DNA from: Methylibium sp. NZG
GTDB lineage: Bacteria; Pseudomonadota; Gammaproteobacteria; Burkholderiales; Burkholderiaceae_C
Length of the DNA: 64,000 bases
Direction: 5' to 3'
Assembly: GCA_001263235.1 (NCBI GenBank)
Contig: LGRD01000018.1
Coordinates: 1-64,000, forward strand
Notes under the pieces: model-generated
Told to the model about the DNA's origin: nothing
Database searches by the model: none
Seen by the model: the letters and a program-made list of their open reading frames with translations, nothing else
Shown here: positions 34,624-43,101 of the stretch, one piece after another
Numbering within the stretch: position 1 is the first letter of the stretch
Layout of the letters: each line of letters begins with the position of its first letter
Program-made: the position numbers and the translations under genes

Positions 34624-35811
34624 TCACGAAGCGTCGGGAGGGGCCCCAAACTCTGCGCGGATCGCCGCGCCCTGCGCGTCCAGCGCCGGGGCCGGCGCAA
34701 ACTCCGCGCCGTCCCACTCGACACCCCAGGGCGACACTGGCACGTCGACGCTGCGCCCGTTCACCGCCATGCGCCGCGTGCGCAGCTGCGGGTGGTCGAT
34801 CAGGTCGTGCACCGAGTTGACGTTGCCGAAGGCCGTTTGCGCTTCGGTCAGCCGGTCCACCATGGAGGCGCCGGGGAGGCTGCCGAACACGTCGGCCACC
34901 ACGCCGTCGACGAACGCGCGGTTCGCCACGCGGGCGGCGTTGCCGGCGCAGCGCGGGTCGTGCAGCAGCTCGGGGCGGCGCAGCACGCCGCGGCAGAAGT
35001 CGGCCCACTCGCGTTCGTTCTGGATCGAGATCACGATGTCGCGCCCGTCGGCGCAGGTGAACGCGCCGTAGGGCGCGATCGTCGGGTGCTTCAGGCCGAC
35101 GCGCTCGGGCGCCTTGCCGCCGTAGCGCGTTTGCAGGTAAGGCACCGCCATCAACTCGGCGGCCGAGCCGAACAGCGACACCTTCACCGCCGAGCCGCGG
35201 CCGGTGCGCTCGCGCTGCATCAGCGCCTGCTGGATGCCGATCAGCGCGTTCAGGCCGGCGTTGATGTCGCACAACGAGACGCCGATGCGGCCCAGCGACT
35301 CCGCGCCGTCGCCGGCCGCGCCGCTCACCGACACCAGGCCGCTTTCGGCCTGCACCAGCAGGTCGTAGGCCTTCAGCGAAAACAGGCGGCCGTCGTCGCC
35401 GTAGCCGCTGATGTCGCAGGTGATCAAACGCGGGTGCCGCTCGCGCAGCGCTGCCGAGCCGATGCCCAGCCGTTCGGCTGCGCCGGGGGCGAGGTTCTGG
35501 ATGAAAACGTCCGCCTGGGCGAGCAGGCGGCCCAGCAGCGCGAGGTCGTTTGCGTTCTTCACATCCAGCGCGACCGATTCCTTGCCGCGGTTGATCCAGA
35601 CCCAGTACGACGACTCGCCGTGCACCGCACGGTCGTAGCCGCGCGCGAAGTCGCCCTCCTTGCGCTCGATCTTGATGACGCGCGCGCCCGCGTCGGCCAG
35701 CCGGCTGCTGCAATAGGGCGCGGCCACCGCCTGCTCGAGCGCGACGACGAGCACGCCGTCCAGCGGGCGGGGTGCGGTCGGTGCTGCGTCGGCGGTGTCG
35801 GGCAAGGGCAT
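34624..35811 (-). CDS. CaiB/BaiF CoA-transferase family (class III)
   Basis: 395 residues from ATG 35811. Family signatures: LDGVLVVALEQAVAAPYCSSRLADAGARVIKIE in overlapping parts at 17-50, the region WVWINRGKESVALDVKN, DVFIQNLAPGAAERLGIG near 100, ITCDISGYG near 130, YDLLVQAESGL and GRIGVSLCDINAG containing the catalytic-type Asp (near 175). It moves CoA between organic acids, or acts as an acyl-CoA lyase or racemase. Divergent across 268 bp from an SDR gene, it probably activates the acid degraded by this cluster. Substrate unknown. Confidence 0.9.
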   Translation of the reverse strand: MPLPDTADAAPTAPRPLDGVLVVALEQAVAAPYCSSRLADAGARVIKIERKEGDFARGYDRAVHGESSYWVWINRGKESVALDVKNANDLALLGRLLAQADVFIQNLAPGAAERLGIGSAALRERHPRLITCDISGYGDDGRLFSLKAYDLLVQAESGLVSVSGAAGDGAESLGRIGVSLCDINAGLNALIGIQQALMQRERTGRGSAVKVSLFGSAAELMAVPYLQTRYGGKAPERVGLKHPTIAPYGAFTCADGRDIVISIQNEREWADFCRGVLRRPELLHDPRCAGNAARVANRAFVDGVVADVFGSLPGASMVDRLTEAQTAFGNVNSVHDLIDHPQLRTRRMAVNGRSVDVPVSPWGVEWDGAEFAPAPALDAQGAAIRAEFGAPPDAS

Positions 35812-36080
35812 GGTGGGTCCAGGGTCGGAGTAATTCGATGGGCGCGACGAACGCCGGCATTCGGCGCGATTGTGAACAGCACGTACCGGCGCCGGCCATT
35901 GCCGATGCGCGAATCCAGCATTCAAGGCGACGCAAGCCGAGCACAAGCCGAGGCGATGCGGGGCGGCGCGAGGCGACCGTTGCCGCCTGCCTAAGGCTGC
36001 GTGCACGTCTTTGGAATGGTCGTGGCGGTCGGTCGGTGCCAAAGTTCTTGCATCGCATTCGGAATTCAGGAGCCTGAACC

Positions 36081-36839
36081 ATGCCCTCGCACGACTTGCT
36101 CGCCGGCCGCACCGTCATCGTCACCGGCGCCGCCACCGGCATCGGCCAGGCCTTTGCCGTCGGCGCAGCGGCGCAGGGCGCCAACGTGGTGGTGGCCGAC
36201 ATGAACGCCGCCGACGAGACCGTCGCCGCCGTCGAGGCCGCGGGCGGCAAGGCGCTCGCGGTGCGCGTCGATGTGGCCGACAACGCCTCGGTGCAGGCGA
36301 TGGCGCGTGCAGCGGTCGATCGCTTCGGCCGCATCGACGGCCTGGTCAACAACGCAGCTTACTTCCGCGAGGTCAAGCTCACGCCGTTCGAGGAACTCGA
36401 CCCCGCGCAGTGGGACCGCATCTTCGCCGTCAACGTCAAAGGCGTGTGGCAATGCTGCAAGGCGGTGATGCCGGCGATGCGCGAGCAGAAGTCGGGCGCG
36501 ATCGTCAACATCGCCTCGGTCGTCGCGGTGGCTGGCCAGCCCGGCTACCTGCACTACGTGGCGACCAAGGGGGCGGTGCTGTCGATGACCAAGGGCCTGG
36601 CCAAGGAGTGCGGGCCGCACGGCGTGCGCGTGAACGTGATCGCACCCGGCTTCGTGATCACCGACGCGACGAAGAACCGCCCGATCGAATGGCAGCAGAG
36701 CTTCCTGAAGGCACGCGCGATCTCGCGCGAGCAGAAGCCCGACGACCTGGTCGGCACCGCGCTGTACCTGCTGTCGGACCTGGCCGGTTTTGTGTCCGGC
36801 CAGACCATCGTGGTCGACGGCGGCCACATCATGTATTGA
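36081..36839 (+). CDS. SDR-family oxidoreductase
   Basis: 252 residues. Classical short-chain dehydrogenase: cofactor motif TGAATGIGQ at about 14-22, DMNAADETV after beta-2 (acidic residue favouring NAD), NNAAYF near 90, catalytic Ser in NIASVVAVAGQ and YVATKG (Tyr/Lys near 155-159), and the C-terminal SGQTIVVDGGH. It oxidises an alcohol or reduces a ketone. First of four same-strand genes; AGGAG lies before the ATG. Substrate not predictable. Confidence 0.9.
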   Translation: MPSHDLLAGRTVIVTGAATGIGQAFAVGAAAQGANVVVADMNAADETVAAVEAAGGKALAVRVDVADNASVQAMARAAVDRFGRIDGLVNNAAYFREVKLTPFEELDPAQWDRIFAVNVKGVWQCCKAVMPAMREQKSGAIVNIASVVAVAGQPGYLHYVATKGAVLSMTKGLAKECGPHGVRVNVIAPGFVITDATKNRPIEWQQSFLKARAISREQKPDDLVGTALYLLSDLAGFVSGQTIVVDGGHIMY

Positions 36840-36857
36840 GGACGAGGAGACAACGCC

Positions 36858-37781
36858 ATGAACCAGATCATCCTGCACCACTACCCCTTCTCCACCTTCT
36901 CGGAGAAGGTGCGCACCGCGCTCGGCTACAAAGGTTTGGCCTACCAGTCGGTGGAGATCGCCGGCCTGCCGCCACGCCCGCTGCTGGCGCCATTGACCGG
37001 TGGCTACCGGCGAGCGCCGGTGCTGCAGGTGGGGGCCGACATCTACTGCGACACGAACATCATCCTGCCGGCGCTCGACCGGCTGCATCCGGCCAAGCCG
37101 CTGTACCCGAAGGGCAGCGAGGGTGTGGCGCAAGGCCTGGGCTTCGCGTGGGAGCGGCAGATGTGGGTGCCGACCATCGGCGTGCTGGTGCACTACATCG
37201 GCGAGCACATTCCGCCCGAGTTCATCAAGGACCGCAAAGAGGGCTACCTGATGATCGACATCAGCAAGGAGGCCATGGCGCCGCAGTTCGCGCAGCACCT
37301 GCAGTTCGTGCGCGGGCAGCTCGCCTGGCTGAAGCAGGCGCTGGCGGCGCGGCCCTTCCTCTTCGGCGACGCGCCCAGCGCGGCCGACCTGGCGTGCTGG
37401 CAGACGATCTTCCTGCTGCGCAAGAACTGCCCGCCCGAGGTGGACGCGCTGCTCGGCCTGGCGCCTCTCGTGCCCTGGTACGAACGCATCGCCGCCTTCG
37501 GCCACGGCCTGCCGACCACCGCGACGGCCGAAGCCGCGTTCGAGGCCGCCCGCGCCGCGCAGCCGGCGCCGGTCACGCACCTCGCGCCGAACGGCGACCC
37601 CGGCGGCCTGCTGGCGGGATGCCCCGTCGTCGTCACGCCCGACGACAACGCGCGCGTGCCTGTCAGGGGCACGCTGGTGGCCGCGAGCGACACCGAGGTG
37701 ATCGTCCACCGCAGGGATGCGCAGGCCGGCGACCTGCACATTCACTTCCCCCGCCTCGGCTTCGACGTCGTCGCGGCCTGA
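36858..37781 (+). CDS. Glutathione S-transferase family protein with C-terminal extension
   Basis: 307 residues. Thioredoxin-fold GST N-domain at 1-80 (ILHHYPFSTFSEKVRTALGYKGL; YRRAPVLQVGADIYCDTNII) and helical C-domain to about 215 (FLFGDAPSAADLACWQTIFL). An added 85-residue tail (about 225-307) carries beta-rich GLLAGCPVVVTPDDNARVPV and EVIVHRRDAQAGDLHIHFPR. The usual GST length is 200-230 residues, so the tail is a real addition. It is 18 bp after the SDR gene. Glutathione-dependent cleavage or isomerisation of the SDR product is a guess. Confidence 0.88.
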   Translation: MNQIILHHYPFSTFSEKVRTALGYKGLAYQSVEIAGLPPRPLLAPLTGGYRRAPVLQVGADIYCDTNIILPALDRLHPAKPLYPKGSEGVAQGLGFAWERQMWVPTIGVLVHYIGEHIPPEFIKDRKEGYLMIDISKEAMAPQFAQHLQFVRGQLAWLKQALAARPFLFGDAPSAADLACWQTIFLLRKNCPPEVDALLGLAPLVPWYERIAAFGHGLPTTATAEAAFEAARAAQPAPVTHLAPNGDPGGLLAGCPVVVTPDDNARVPVRGTLVAASDTEVIVHRRDAQAGDLHIHFPRLGFDVVAA

Positions 37782-37812
37782 CCCACCATCACCCTGCGAC
37801 CCGGAGACACCG

Positions 37813-38247
37813 ATGAACGTGACACCGATGAACGTCCAAGAAGCCAACAAGCAGATCTGCCGCGACTATTTCAAAGCCTTCCTCGCACGCGACACGGCGT
37901 GGATGGCCAAGCACATCGCGCCCGACTTCGTGCGCCACGACCCCGGCCTGCCGTTCGAGGTGCGCGGCCCGCAGGGCGTGGCGGCGCTGCATGACGCACT
38001 GGTCCCGGCCTTCCCCGACATGGAGCTGCCGCTCGAAGACTTCGTCGCCGAAGGCGAGAAGGTGCTGGTGCGCCTGCGTGTCAAGGCCACGCAGACCGGC
38101 GCGTTCGGCGAGCTGCCCGCCTCGGGCAGGAAGATCGACATCGGCGTGCTCGACCTGTTCCAGATCCGCAACGGCGTGCTGGTCGAGCACTGGGCGTTGC
38201 TCGACAACCTGGGCATGATGAAGCAGCTCGGCGCCTTGCCGAACTGA
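37813..38247 (+). CDS. SnoaL-like / ester cyclase family protein
   Basis: 144 residues with NTF2-like alpha+beta fold: KQICRDYFKAFLARDTAWMAKHIAPDFVRHDP, PQGVAALHDALVPAFPDMEL and LDLFQIRNGVLVEHWALLDN read in separate parts; the pattern matches the SnoaL-like proteins called ester cyclases. Two starts are available: a 15-bp tandem duplication (37806-37835) repeats GACACCGATGAACGT, giving ATG at 37813 and 37828. The first has GGAG six bases upstream. Function in this cluster unknown. Confidence 0.85.
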   Translation: MNVTPMNVQEANKQICRDYFKAFLARDTAWMAKHIAPDFVRHDPGLPFEVRGPQGVAALHDALVPAFPDMELPLEDFVAEGEKVLVRLRVKATQTGAFGELPASGRKIDIGVLDLFQIRNGVLVEHWALLDNLGMMKQLGALPN

Positions 38248-38285
38248 GACGCGAACTGAGAACAGAAAACGCGGAGACTCCGACG

Positions 38286-38906
38286 ATGCAACTGCTGGCC
38301 AACACCACCTCGCCGTTCGTGCGCATCGCACGCACGGTGATGATCGAGAAAGGCCTGGACATCGAGCCCACGCTGGTCGACCCGTGGGCCGACGACGCGC
38401 GGCTGCGTTCGGCCAACACCGCTGCGCGCGTGCCCACGCTGGTGCTGGGCGACGGCACGCCGCTCACCGAGGCGATGCTCATCGTGCAGTGGCTGGAGAC
38501 GACGCGGCCGGCGCCCGACTGGCCGAGCGTGGTGGGCCTTGGCGCCGCGGCGGCGGGCATCCTGTCGCGCACCGGCATCGCCGTCAGTGCGATCGAGGCG
38601 TCGACCATCACCATCATCACGCGCAAGGTCACCGCGCCGGTGCTGTTCGACGAAACACCGGTCGGCCTGCGCCGCCGCCGCTCGATGGTGGAGGGCATGC
38701 AGCGGCTGGAGGCGCAGGCCGGTGACATTGCGATCGGCGGCACGCCGATGCTCGACGCGATCGCCGCGGTCACGCTGTACGACTACCAGCAACTGCGTTT
38801 CGGCGACCAGCCCTGGCTGCCGGTGACGCCTCGCTTGAAGGCGCTCGCCGACGCGTGGAACATGCGGCCTTCGTTCGCGAAGACGCGGCCCTACATCGCA
38901 GCCTGA
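38286..38906 (+). CDS. Glutathione S-transferase family protein
   Basis: 206 residues. N-terminal thioredoxin fold (MQLLANTTSPFVRIARTVMIEKGL; AARVPTLVLGDGTPLTEAMLIVQWL) where Ser9 is the likely glutathione-activating residue, and helical C-domain to the end. Second GST of the cluster, unrelated in detail to the first. Its 3' end overlaps the convergent LysR gene by 16 bp within a 12-bp repeat block. Likely works with the SDR and the other GST on the same substrate, as inferred from order only. Confidence 0.88.
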   Translation: MQLLANTTSPFVRIARTVMIEKGLDIEPTLVDPWADDARLRSANTAARVPTLVLGDGTPLTEAMLIVQWLETTRPAPDWPSVVGLGAAAAGILSRTGIAVSAIEASTITIITRKVTAPVLFDETPVGLRRRRSMVEGMQRLEAQAGDIAIGGTPMLDAIAAVTLYDYQQLRFGDQPWLPVTPRLKALADAWNMRPSFAKTRPYIAA

Positions 38907-39856
38907 TTCACAGCCTGCTCCGCAGCCTGATCCGCAGCCTGATCGCCCTCGCCGCCGGTCGCGCAAGCCTCCAGGTGCGCGAGCAGCGTGCCCAGCGGCG
39001 TCTGGCTCGGCGGCTGGCTGCGCGTGACGAGCAGCATGCGCCGCGACGCCCAAGCGTCCGACAGCGGCAGCACCTTCAGGCGCATCGCATCCGCGAAGCT
39101 GCGTGCCGCCGCCAGCGGCAGGATGCCGATGCCCAGCCGCGCCTCCACCGCACGGCACACCGCCTCGAAGCTGCGCACCTGCACGCGCAGTGCCATCGGC
39201 CGCATTTGTTGTGCGGCCTGCGCGGTGAGCAACCGGGTGAGCGTGCTGCTGCCTTCCAGGCCGACGAGGTCGCGTTCGAGCAGATCGGCGAAAGCCAGCC
39301 GGGCTTCATCTTGCGACGCGCCAGCGAGCGGGTCGTCGGCGCGCATCACCGCGGCGAGCTGGTCGCTTTGGTAGGGGCGGCTCCACAGGCTGCTCACGTC
39401 GCCGCCTCCGACCACCACGCCCAGGTCGGCCTCGCCGCTCCTGACGCGCCGCACCGCTTCTTCGCTCCAGCATTCCTCCAGCACGATGCGCACATGCTCG
39501 TGCGCCGCCTGGAACGCCGCCACGTCGGCGGGCAGGAACTGCGTCATCGCCGAGGTGTTGCCGTGCACGCGCAGCACCGCGTGGCGGCCCGAAGCGTAGT
39601 TGGCCATCTCGGCGCGCATGTGGTGGACGCCCGCGACCACCTCGCGCGCCAGCTTCAGCAGGTGCTCGCCGGCCGGCGTGAGCTGCAAACCGCGCGAGTG
39701 GCGCTCGAACAGCGTCGCCTTGAACTGGTGCTCCAGCAGCGACAGCCGTCGGCTCGCCGCCGGCACGGTGATGTGGCTGGCCTCGGCCGCGCGGGTGAGG
39801 TTGCGCATCTCGGCGGCCTGCACGAAGAGCGCGAGCGAGTCGATGTCGGGCAGCAT
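38891..39856 (-). CDS. LysR-family transcriptional regulator
   Basis: 321 residues from ATG 39856; the longer frame upstream has no HTH character. HTH at about 18-50 (FVQAAEMRNLTRAAEASHITVPAASRRLSLLE). The ligand-binding domain covers 90-300 (HGNTSAMTQFLPADVAAF, GEADLGVVVGG, GIGILPLAAARSF). The C-terminus ends in a repetitive tail (DQAADQAAEQAVNQAAM) made by 12-bp repeats shared with the end of the GST gene. Divergent from the aldehyde dehydrogenase across 124 bp, which it probably regulates. Confidence 0.9.
   Translation of the reverse strand: MLPDIDSLALFVQAAEMRNLTRAAEASHITVPAASRRLSLLEHQFKATLFERHSRGLQLTPAGEHLLKLAREVVAGVHHMRAEMANYASGRHAVLRVHGNTSAMTQFLPADVAAFQAAHEHVRIVLEECWSEEAVRRVRSGEADLGVVVGGGDVSSLWSRPYQSDQLAAVMRADDPLAGASQDEARLAFADLLERDLVGLEGSSTLTRLLTAQAAQQMRPMALRVQVRSFEAVCRAVEARLGIGILPLAAARSFADAMRLKVLPLSDAWASRRMLLVTRSQPPSQTPLGTLLAHLEACATGGEGDQAADQAAEQAVNQAAM
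38899..38946. repeat. 12-bp tandem repeat at overlapping gene ends
   Basis: Four units CAGCCTGATCCG (with variants CAGCCTGATTCA, CAGCCTGCTCCG and CAGCCTGATCGC) span the GST stop codon and encode the DQAA/EQAV/NQAA tail of the convergent LysR protein on the other strand. Confidence 0.88.
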
Positions 39857-39980
39857 GGCGCGATTGTCGCTGTCGGTTTGCGCTGAGGGCAAGGCGACGT
39901 TGCCGACTTTCCAATTCACCCGGATGCAAGACCTGCCTACAGTCTCCGAGCATTGCAGTTCGTAGACGACGAGGAGACTC

Positions 39981-41414
39981 ATGAAGCAGATGTTCATCGG
40001 CGGTCGCTGGCTGGCCGCGCAGGACGGCCGCACCATCGCGGTCGTGTCACCCTCCGACGGTGAGGCCTTCGATCACATCCCGCGCGGCGGCGCGCACGAG
40101 GTCGATCAGGCGGTAGCCGCTGCGCGCGAAGCACAGCATGGCGCGTGGGGCCGCCTGCCGGCGACCGAGCGCGGCCGCATCCTCGTGAAGATCGGCGAAG
40201 CGGTGCTGGCGAACCAGGAGGAACTCGCGCAGATCGAGGCGCGCGACACGGGCAAGCCCATCACCACCGCGCGCAACGACATCAAGGTGCTGGCGCGCTA
40301 CTTCGAGTTCTACGGCAGCGCTGCCGACAAGGTGCACGGCGAGACCATCCCGTTTCTCGCTGGCCACCAGGTGAGTCTGCTGCGTGAGCCGTTGGGCGTC
40401 ACCGCGCACATCATTCCGTGGAACTACCCGGCCCAGATGCTGGGCCGCACGGTCGCTCCGGCCTTGGCGATGGGCAATGCCACGGTGCTCAAGCCGGCAG
40501 AAGACACGAGCCTGTCGGCGTTGCGCTTTGCCGAGATCGCCACCGCCGCCGGCCTGCCCGCGGGCGTGCTCAACATCGTCACCGGCCTCGGCGAGGAGGC
40601 CGGCGCCGCACTCGCCGCACACCCGGGCATCGACTTCATCTCGTTCACCGGCTCCAACGAGGTCGGCACGCTGGTGCAGCAGGCCGCGGCGAAGAACGCG
40701 GTGAAGTGCGTGCTCGAACTCGGCGGCAAGTCGCCGCAAATCGTGTTCGAGGATGTCGATGTCGAGCGCGCGGTGCCGATCATCGTGCGCGCCATCGTTC
40801 AGAACGCCGGCCAGACCTGCACCGCCGGCAGCCGCCTGCTGGTGCAGCGCTCGATCTTCGACACCTTCGTTGCGCGTGTGGCGCAGGCGTTTGCGCAAGT
40901 GCGGGTCGGCACGCCGGCGATGGACTTCGATTGCGGCCCTGTGATGAACCCGGCGCAGCTCGCGCGTGTGCAGCGCTACATCGACCAGGCCCGGGCCGCC
41001 GGCATTGCGGTGTTGGCCGAGGGCAAGGTGGCAGCCGACGCGCCGAAGACCGGCTTCTACGTCAAGCCCACGCTGTTCGGCCCGGTACCGCGCGACGCAG
41101 CGCTGGCGCGCGAGGAAGTGTTCGGCCCGGTGCTGGCGGCCATGCCCTTCGACGACGAAGCCGATGCCATCGCTCTGGCCAACGGTACCGACTACGGCCT
41201 GCTTGCCGCCGTCTGGACCGAGAACGCCGGCCGCCTGCAGCGCGTGGCCAAGGCGGTGCGTGCCGGCCAGGTGTTCATGAACTGCTACGGCGCCGGCGGC
41301 GGCGTGGAGCTGCCCTTCGGCGGCACCAAACGCAGCGGCCACGGCCGCGAGAAAGGCCTGCTGGCGCTTGAGGAAGTGAGCACCACCAAGACGCTGGTGC
41401 ACTTTCACGGCTGA
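39981..41414 (+). CDS. Aldehyde dehydrogenase (NAD(P)+-dependent)
   Basis: 477 residues. It oxidises an aldehyde to the acid. Conserved: PWNYP with Asn148, KPAEDTSLSA at 171-180, GSNEVGT at 224-230, Glu246 in LELGGKSP, nucleophile Cys280 in NAGQTCTAGSRLLVQ, and PFGGTKRSGHGREKG near 455. It resembles the betaine/gamma-guanidino-aldehyde dehydrogenase branch but the substrate is unknown. AGGAG lies before the ATG. Divergent from LysR. Confidence 0.92.
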   Translation: MKQMFIGGRWLAAQDGRTIAVVSPSDGEAFDHIPRGGAHEVDQAVAAAREAQHGAWGRLPATERGRILVKIGEAVLANQEELAQIEARDTGKPITTARNDIKVLARYFEFYGSAADKVHGETIPFLAGHQVSLLREPLGVTAHIIPWNYPAQMLGRTVAPALAMGNATVLKPAEDTSLSALRFAEIATAAGLPAGVLNIVTGLGEEAGAALAAHPGIDFISFTGSNEVGTLVQQAAAKNAVKCVLELGGKSPQIVFEDVDVERAVPIIVRAIVQNAGQTCTAGSRLLVQRSIFDTFVARVAQAFAQVRVGTPAMDFDCGPVMNPAQLARVQRYIDQARAAGIAVLAEGKVAADAPKTGFYVKPTLFGPVPRDAALAREEVFGPVLAAMPFDDEADAIALANGTDYGLLAAVWTENAGRLQRVAKAVRAGQVFMNCYGAGGGVELPFGGTKRSGHGREKGLLALEEVSTTKTLVHFHG

Positions 41415-41590
41415 CGCGCGGCGGCCCACCCCAGCTGGCCCGACGTCGATCGCAAGCCCTTGGCCTGGCGACTCGGGGCGGGCCGCGCGAACAGGGGGTT
41501 GGCGCTTCGTGAAGCGCTCGGCACAGTGCTTCCGTTGGGTGATTACGGCGCCGCGGGCGTTGCACACCCGACGGGAAGCAAGGAAGCGTT

Positions 41591-42052
41591 GTGCGTGTCG
41601 GGTCGAAGTGGATGGCAGCGGCAATGAGCGCCGCCGCGGTGACGGTGCTGGCCGTGCCGGTGGGCGTGTCGGACTCTTTGCGCCAGGACTGGCGACGGAT
41701 GGTCGGTGACCCCGGGCAAATTTGTTTCGATCACCAACGCGCGTTGCTCGCCGACCCGACGGGTGCGCGCCTGGCAGCCGCTTCGGCCAGCGACGCCGAC
41801 CCCGACGTGGTCACGATCCACTACCGCGCTGGCTTGTCTGATTCGGCCACCGCCCTCGCAGACGCGACGGCCACCTGCGTGCTGCACGCCGGCAAGGTTT
41901 CAGAGGAACAGACGGCGCGCCTTCGCGAGCACATGCTGGCGGTGCAGCGCTTTGAGAAACTCACGGCCGAGTTCGCCTGCCTCGACAAGAAGAAAGCGCT
42001 GCTGCGCGCGGGGCAGGGCGACCAAGCCCAACGGCTGAGGTGCACGAAGTGA
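41591..42052 (+). CDS. Hypothetical exported protein
   Basis: 153 residues from GTG 41591 with AAGGAAG upstream. An N-terminal signal-like helix (about 1-25, MAAAMSAAAVTVLAVPVGVS) is followed by a small domain with three cysteines (QICFDHQ, ATCVLHAGK, FACLDKKK) that could form disulfides. I recognise no family. It stands alone between the aldehyde dehydrogenase and the broken EAL gene, converging with the latter at a 26-bp gap. Confidence 0.6.
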   Translation: MRVGSKWMAAAMSAAAVTVLAVPVGVSDSLRQDWRRMVGDPGQICFDHQRALLADPTGARLAAASASDADPDVVTIHYRAGLSDSATALADATATCVLHAGKVSEEQTARLREHMLAVQRFEKLTAEFACLDKKKALLRAGQGDQAQRLRCTK

Positions 42053-42078
42053 CGCACGTCGGCGCGCGCGCCGAGCCG

Positions 42079-43101
42079 TCACCTCTGAGTGGACAGCACA
42101 CCAGGGGGTTGCATGGCCGACAGTTCTGCAAAGATCGAGTCGTGGGCGGACGCGCCATGCTGGCGCCGGCTCGGTGATTCGCTCGGCGGCACCTGGCTGT
42201 TGTGCGTCAGCCCGGCCACAGGCCCGGGGCGCCCCAGCAGATAGCCTTGCAGCTCATCGCATCCCTGCTTTTGCAGCGTGGCCATCTGTTGGCTGGTCTC
42301 CACACCCTCGGCGTTGACCCGAATGTTGAGCGAGTGGGCGAGCGAGATGATGGAGCGAACGATCAGGTTGACCTTCGGATCGCTCTCCAGGTTCTGTGTG
42401 AAGGCCCGGTCGATCTTGACCTTGTCGAACGGGAATCGCCACAGGTAGGCCAGGCTCGAATAGCCCGTTCCGAAGTCGTCCATGGCGATGGAAACACCCA
42501 TCGCCGAGAGCTGGTGCAGCTGGCTCAGAACCTGTTCCGTGTTGCTCATCAGCATGGACTCGGTGATCTCCAGTTCCAGGCGCCGCGCTGGCAGGCCGGC
42601 GTCGGCCAGCGCCTGTCGCACCAGCCCCACGAGGTTGGCATTCACGAGCTGGGCCGGCGACAGATTGATGGCCACCGTCAACGGCTCGGGCCAGCTGGCG
42701 CCGTCGGCACATGCGCGCCGCAGCACCCACAGGCCGAGCGGCTCGATCAGCCCGGTTTCCTCGGCCAGCGGGATGAAGTCCATCGGGGGCACGTTGCCGC
42801 GCACCGGGTGGTTCCAGCGCAGCAGCGCCTCATAGCCGGTGAGCGAGCAGCTGCTGGAGTCGTAGAGCGGCTGGTAGTGCAAGGACAGTTGCTCGGTGTC
42901 GAGCGCCGCCTGCAGGTCGGCAGCGAGCTGCCGGCGCTCCTTGAGCTGTGCCTCGGTGGCTTCATCAAAGAAGCTGAAGGTGCCGCGCCCGGCGGCCTTG
43001 GCCTGGTAGAGCGCCAGGTCGGCTTTGTGCAGCAGCTCGGCTTGCTCGGTGGCGTCCACGCCATGAATGGCAGCGCCGACGCTGCCGCCGCAGGTCACGC
43101 G
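42079..43101 (-). pseudogene. GGDEF-EAL phosphodiesterase, N-terminus deleted
   Basis: From the junction near 43100 the minus strand reads the last ~50 residues of a GGDEF domain (VTCGGSVGAAIHG, ADLALYQAKAAGRGTF), then a complete EAL domain: YEALLRW, NLSPAQL, LELEITES, DDFGTGYSSL, KIDRAF and AEGVET are all intact. The sensor part and most of GGDEF, with the start codon, are missing. The frame runs on into antisense of the MFS gene to an ATG at 43287, so a chimeric product is conceivable. EAL domains hydrolyse cyclic di-GMP; residual expression is uncertain. Confidence 0.8.
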
